Positions 7,104-8,925 of a stretch of 8,925 nucleotides of DNA are shown piece after piece; the first letter of the stretch is position 1; every line of letters begins with the position of its first letter. The notes under the pieces were generated by a model. The model ran no database searches and was not told the DNA's origin. It saw only the letters and a list, made by a program, of their open reading frames with translations. This DNA comes from Treponema sp. (GTDB lineage: Bacteria; Spirochaetota; Spirochaetia; Treponematales; Breznakiellaceae). The translations under genes were made by a program, and so were the position numbers. Location: assembly GCA_031254385.1 (NCBI GenBank), contig JAIRUO010000131.1, forward strand, positions 1 through 8,925, given 5' to 3'.

Positions 7104-8324
7104 ATGCGGCAATTTATAAAACGGGCATTAAAAAAACTTGACAAACTCACACCTAGCCAGATGCAAGATATTTTTCTGTCTGCTACAGAAGAGATAGGCC
7201 GCATTGAAGCTGTGCTTGATTCCGTTTCTGCAGGGCTACTCGTCTGCGATACAAGCCATAATCTAATACTGGCTAACAAGGCTGCCCTAAGGCTCCTGCC
7301 CATTAATTCTTATGAACAGGAAAGCGAGCCAGTCTGGAACCTTATCGGAGAGGAGAATGCAGCAGCATTTTTGAAAGCTACTCTTAGCTCCGGCGATAAG
7401 GCAGAGGAATGGGAACTTGATGTTGAAGTAAATGGCAAACCCAGGCTCTTAAGCCTTTCTGTGCGGCCTCTGGTTCAAAAGCGTTCCGGCAGGCGTGTTG
7501 AAGTTTCGGGTTCCTTGATTCAGATAGTGGACATTACCGAAAGAAGAAGCAAAGAAGTCCGCATGAGGCGCATGGAAAGCCTTGCCAGCCTTACCACCTT
7601 AGCGGCAGGCGTTGCCCATGAAATAAAAAACCCCCTAGGTTCGCTTTCCATTCATATACAGCTTGTGCAGAAAGCCCTTGGCTCATGCCGTCTGTTATGC
7701 GATCAAAATTCTACTGAAGGCGATAAAAAGCCCGAACCCAAGGCCCATCTCAAAGATATAGACAGATACCTTTCTGTAATTGACGAGGAAATAGAAAGGC
7801 TCAACCAGATAGTTGTTGATTTTCTCTTTGCCGTTAAACCCATGGATCTGGACTTACGCTTGGGAAATATCAATTCGCTGCTTGAAGAGCTTGCGGGATT
7901 TGTTTCTTATGAGCTTAACGAAGCAAATATTGAATGTATTTTAGAACTGACTGAAAATCTTCCTTTTGTGAATTTCGATGCCAGCTTTATGAAGCAGGCG
8001 TTTTTGAACCTCATCAAGAACTCCCTTGTTGCAATGCCTGGAGGCGGGAAGCTGACCATTAGAACCAGTGCGCAGGACGACAGTATACGGATCAGCGTGG
8101 CTGATACTGGCATTGGCATTTCGGACGAAAACTTGACTAAAATATTCGAACCGTATTTCACCACAAGACCCGCAGGTACTGGCCTTGGACTCACCCTGGT
8201 TTTCAAAATAGTCAGGGAGCATCACGGTGAAATTATAGTCAATTCAACGCAAGGGGAGGGGAGTGTTTTTACGATAACGCTGCCGATTCCTCAGACCGAG
8301 ACACGGCTTATAGGAGCGCCCTGA
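7104..8324 (+). CDS. Soluble PAS-domain sensor histidine kinase, NtrB/AtoS type
   Basis: This is a 406-residue two-component sensor kinase with no membrane segment, so it probably senses a cytoplasmic signal. A PAS domain spans about residues 30-150 (AGLLVCDTSHNLILANKAA near its start, IVDITERR at its end). The phospho-accepting His is H172 in AAGVAHEIKNPLGSL. The ATP-binding domain has the N box with N302 and N306 (NLIKNSLVAMP), G1 DTGIGIS starting at D334, an F box FEPYFTT, and G2 GTGLGLT. The two dimerisation helices are separated by an extra ~22 residues, including a Cys-x4-Cys and a charged stretch (about 193-215), compared with E. coli NtrB. The ATG at 7104 is 5 bases after the holB stop, with CGGAG upstream at 11-base spacing. 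It overlaps the downstream activator by one base (TGATG), so the two are almost certainly partners. Confidence 0.93.
   Translation: MRQFIKRALKKLDKLTPSQMQDIFLSATEEIGRIEAVLDSVSAGLLVCDTSHNLILANKAALRLLPINSYEQESEPVWNLIGEENAAAFLKATLSSGDKAEEWELDVEVNGKPRLLSLSVRPLVQKRSGRRVEVSGSLIQIVDITERRSKEVRMRRMESLASLTTLAAGVAHEIKNPLGSLSIHIQLVQKALGSCRLLCDQNSTEGDKKPEPKAHLKDIDRYLSVIDEEIERLNQIVVDFLFAVKPMDLDLRLGNINSLLEELAGFVSYELNEANIECILELTENLPFVNFDASFMKQAFLNLIKNSLVAMPGGGKLTIRTSAQDDSIRISVADTGIGISDENLTKIFEPYFTTRPAGTGLGLTLVFKIVREHHGEIIVNSTQGEGSVFTITLPIPQTETRLIGAP
8312..8316 (+). promoter_or_regulatory. Ribosome-binding site of the sigma-54 activator gene
   Basis: AGGAG lies 7 bases before the ATG at 8324, inside the last codons of the histidine kinase gene. 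Together with the TGATG stop/start overlap, it suggests coupled translation keeping kinase and regulator in balance. Confidence 0.6.
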
Positions 8325-8925
8325 TGAAGTACAAACTCCTTATTGCAGATGATGAAAAAAATATACGCCACGGCCTTGCAGAATCATTTACCCTTGACGG
8401 ATACGATGTGGCACAAGCCGCAGACGGAATGGAAGCGTGGAAGCTTTTTCAGAAAGGGGATATAGACCTTGTTTTAACGGATCTCCGTATGCCCGAACTT
8501 TCTGGGGAGGAACTTCTTAAACGCATTCAGGCGGAGATACCCGGCTTTCCGGTAATTATTCTGACCGGCCACGGCTCTGTATCCGGCGCGGTGGAAGCCA
8601 TGCGGAACGGTGCCTGGGACTTTATGACTAAGCCGGTAAATTTGGATCACCTGAACGAACTGGTTAAGCGGGCACTGGCAAATCAGGAATTGGTACTAAA
8701 GCACAAGCGCCTGTTAGACGAAGTTGAACGGCGTAAACAGTTCCAGGCATTCATCGGAAAGAGCGCTGGCATCACTAAAGTATTCGACATGATAAACCGG
8801 GCTGCCCCGGCCAAGGCTTCGATTCTTATCACCGGCGAATCAGGAGTCGGCAAGGAACTGGTGGCAGATGCCTTACATAACCTTTCACCACGCAAGGATA
8901 AGCCCCTTATTAAAGTACACTGCGC
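8324..8925 (+). CDS. Sigma-54-dependent response regulator, NtrC/AtoC type (3' end cut off)
   Basis: The frame stays open to the window edge, giving 200 complete codons. The receiver domain covers about residues 1-120: acidic pocket D9-D10, phospho-acceptor D53 in LVLTDLRMPELSG, T81 in ILTGHGS, and K103 in MTKPVN. After a helical linker comes the start of the sigma-54 activator AAA+ domain, IGKSAGI, then Walker A GESGVGKE at 171-178 and the following ALHNLSPR...KPLIKVHC. The GAFTGA loop that contacts sigma-54 and the DNA-binding domain lie beyond the window, so their presence is inferred from the family. ATG 8324 shares its A with the kinase TGA stop and has AGGAG at 8312-8316, spaced 7 bases. 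When phosphorylated by the kinase it should remodel RNA polymerase-sigma-54 closed complexes at its target promoters; the targets are not visible here. Confidence 0.93.
   Translation, partial: MKYKLLIADDEKNIRHGLAESFTLDGYDVAQAADGMEAWKLFQKGDIDLVLTDLRMPELSGEELLKRIQAEIPGFPVIILTGHGSVSGAVEAMRNGAWDFMTKPVNLDHLNELVKRALANQELVLKHKRLLDEVERRKQFQAFIGKSAGITKVFDMINRAAPAKASILITGESGVGKELVADALHNLSPRKDKPLIKVHC

Noticed and set aside
8683..8895. Minus-strand 70-codon open frame near the right edge
   Set aside because: It is opposite the clearly conserved NtrC-type AAA+ domain and has no supporting motif.

Overview
This window looks like the core chromosome of a spirochaete, most likely a Treponema or close relative. 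Three things point there. Base composition is moderate, roughly half G+C by eye. RecN, MurG and a delta'-like clamp-loader protein all look lineage-divergent. A murG / cvpA-like / clamp-loader / AtoS-AtoC-like gene order also fits what I recall of treponemes. The organism is inferred from gene content and order, not from a marker gene.

All eight genes lie on the + strand and nearly abut. Left to right they are: (1) the 3' part of a DegT/DnrJ/EryC1/StrS-fold protein without the usual PLP lysine; (2) NAD kinase; (3) the DNA-repair ATPase RecN; (4) an unrecognised 270-residue soluble, probably helical protein; (5) MurG, the lipid II GlcNAc transferase; (6) a small CvpA-family membrane protein; (7) a DNA polymerase III delta'-like subunit with a long insertion; (8) a soluble PAS histidine kinase, followed by (9) the 5' part of an NtrC/AtoC-type sigma-54 activator that runs off the window. 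Counting both partial genes, that makes nine coding regions.

Junctions run from an 8-base overlap (nadK/recN) to a 10-base gap (DegT-like/nadK). No intergenic stretch could hold a terminator or a conventional promoter. The simplest reading is one long, translationally coupled transcript, or several with promoters buried inside coding sequence. The products serve cofactor supply (NADP), recombinational repair, peptidoglycan synthesis, replication and sigma-54-dependent transcription, so the cluster is a housekeeping operon rather than one pathway.

I see no mobile element, CRISPR array, tRNA, rRNA or large repeat. The points most worth a second look are the lysine-less DegT-like protein, the AT-rich unknown gene between recN and murG, and the insertion in the clamp-loader protein. 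I did not find convincing evidence of an entirely new multi-gene system.
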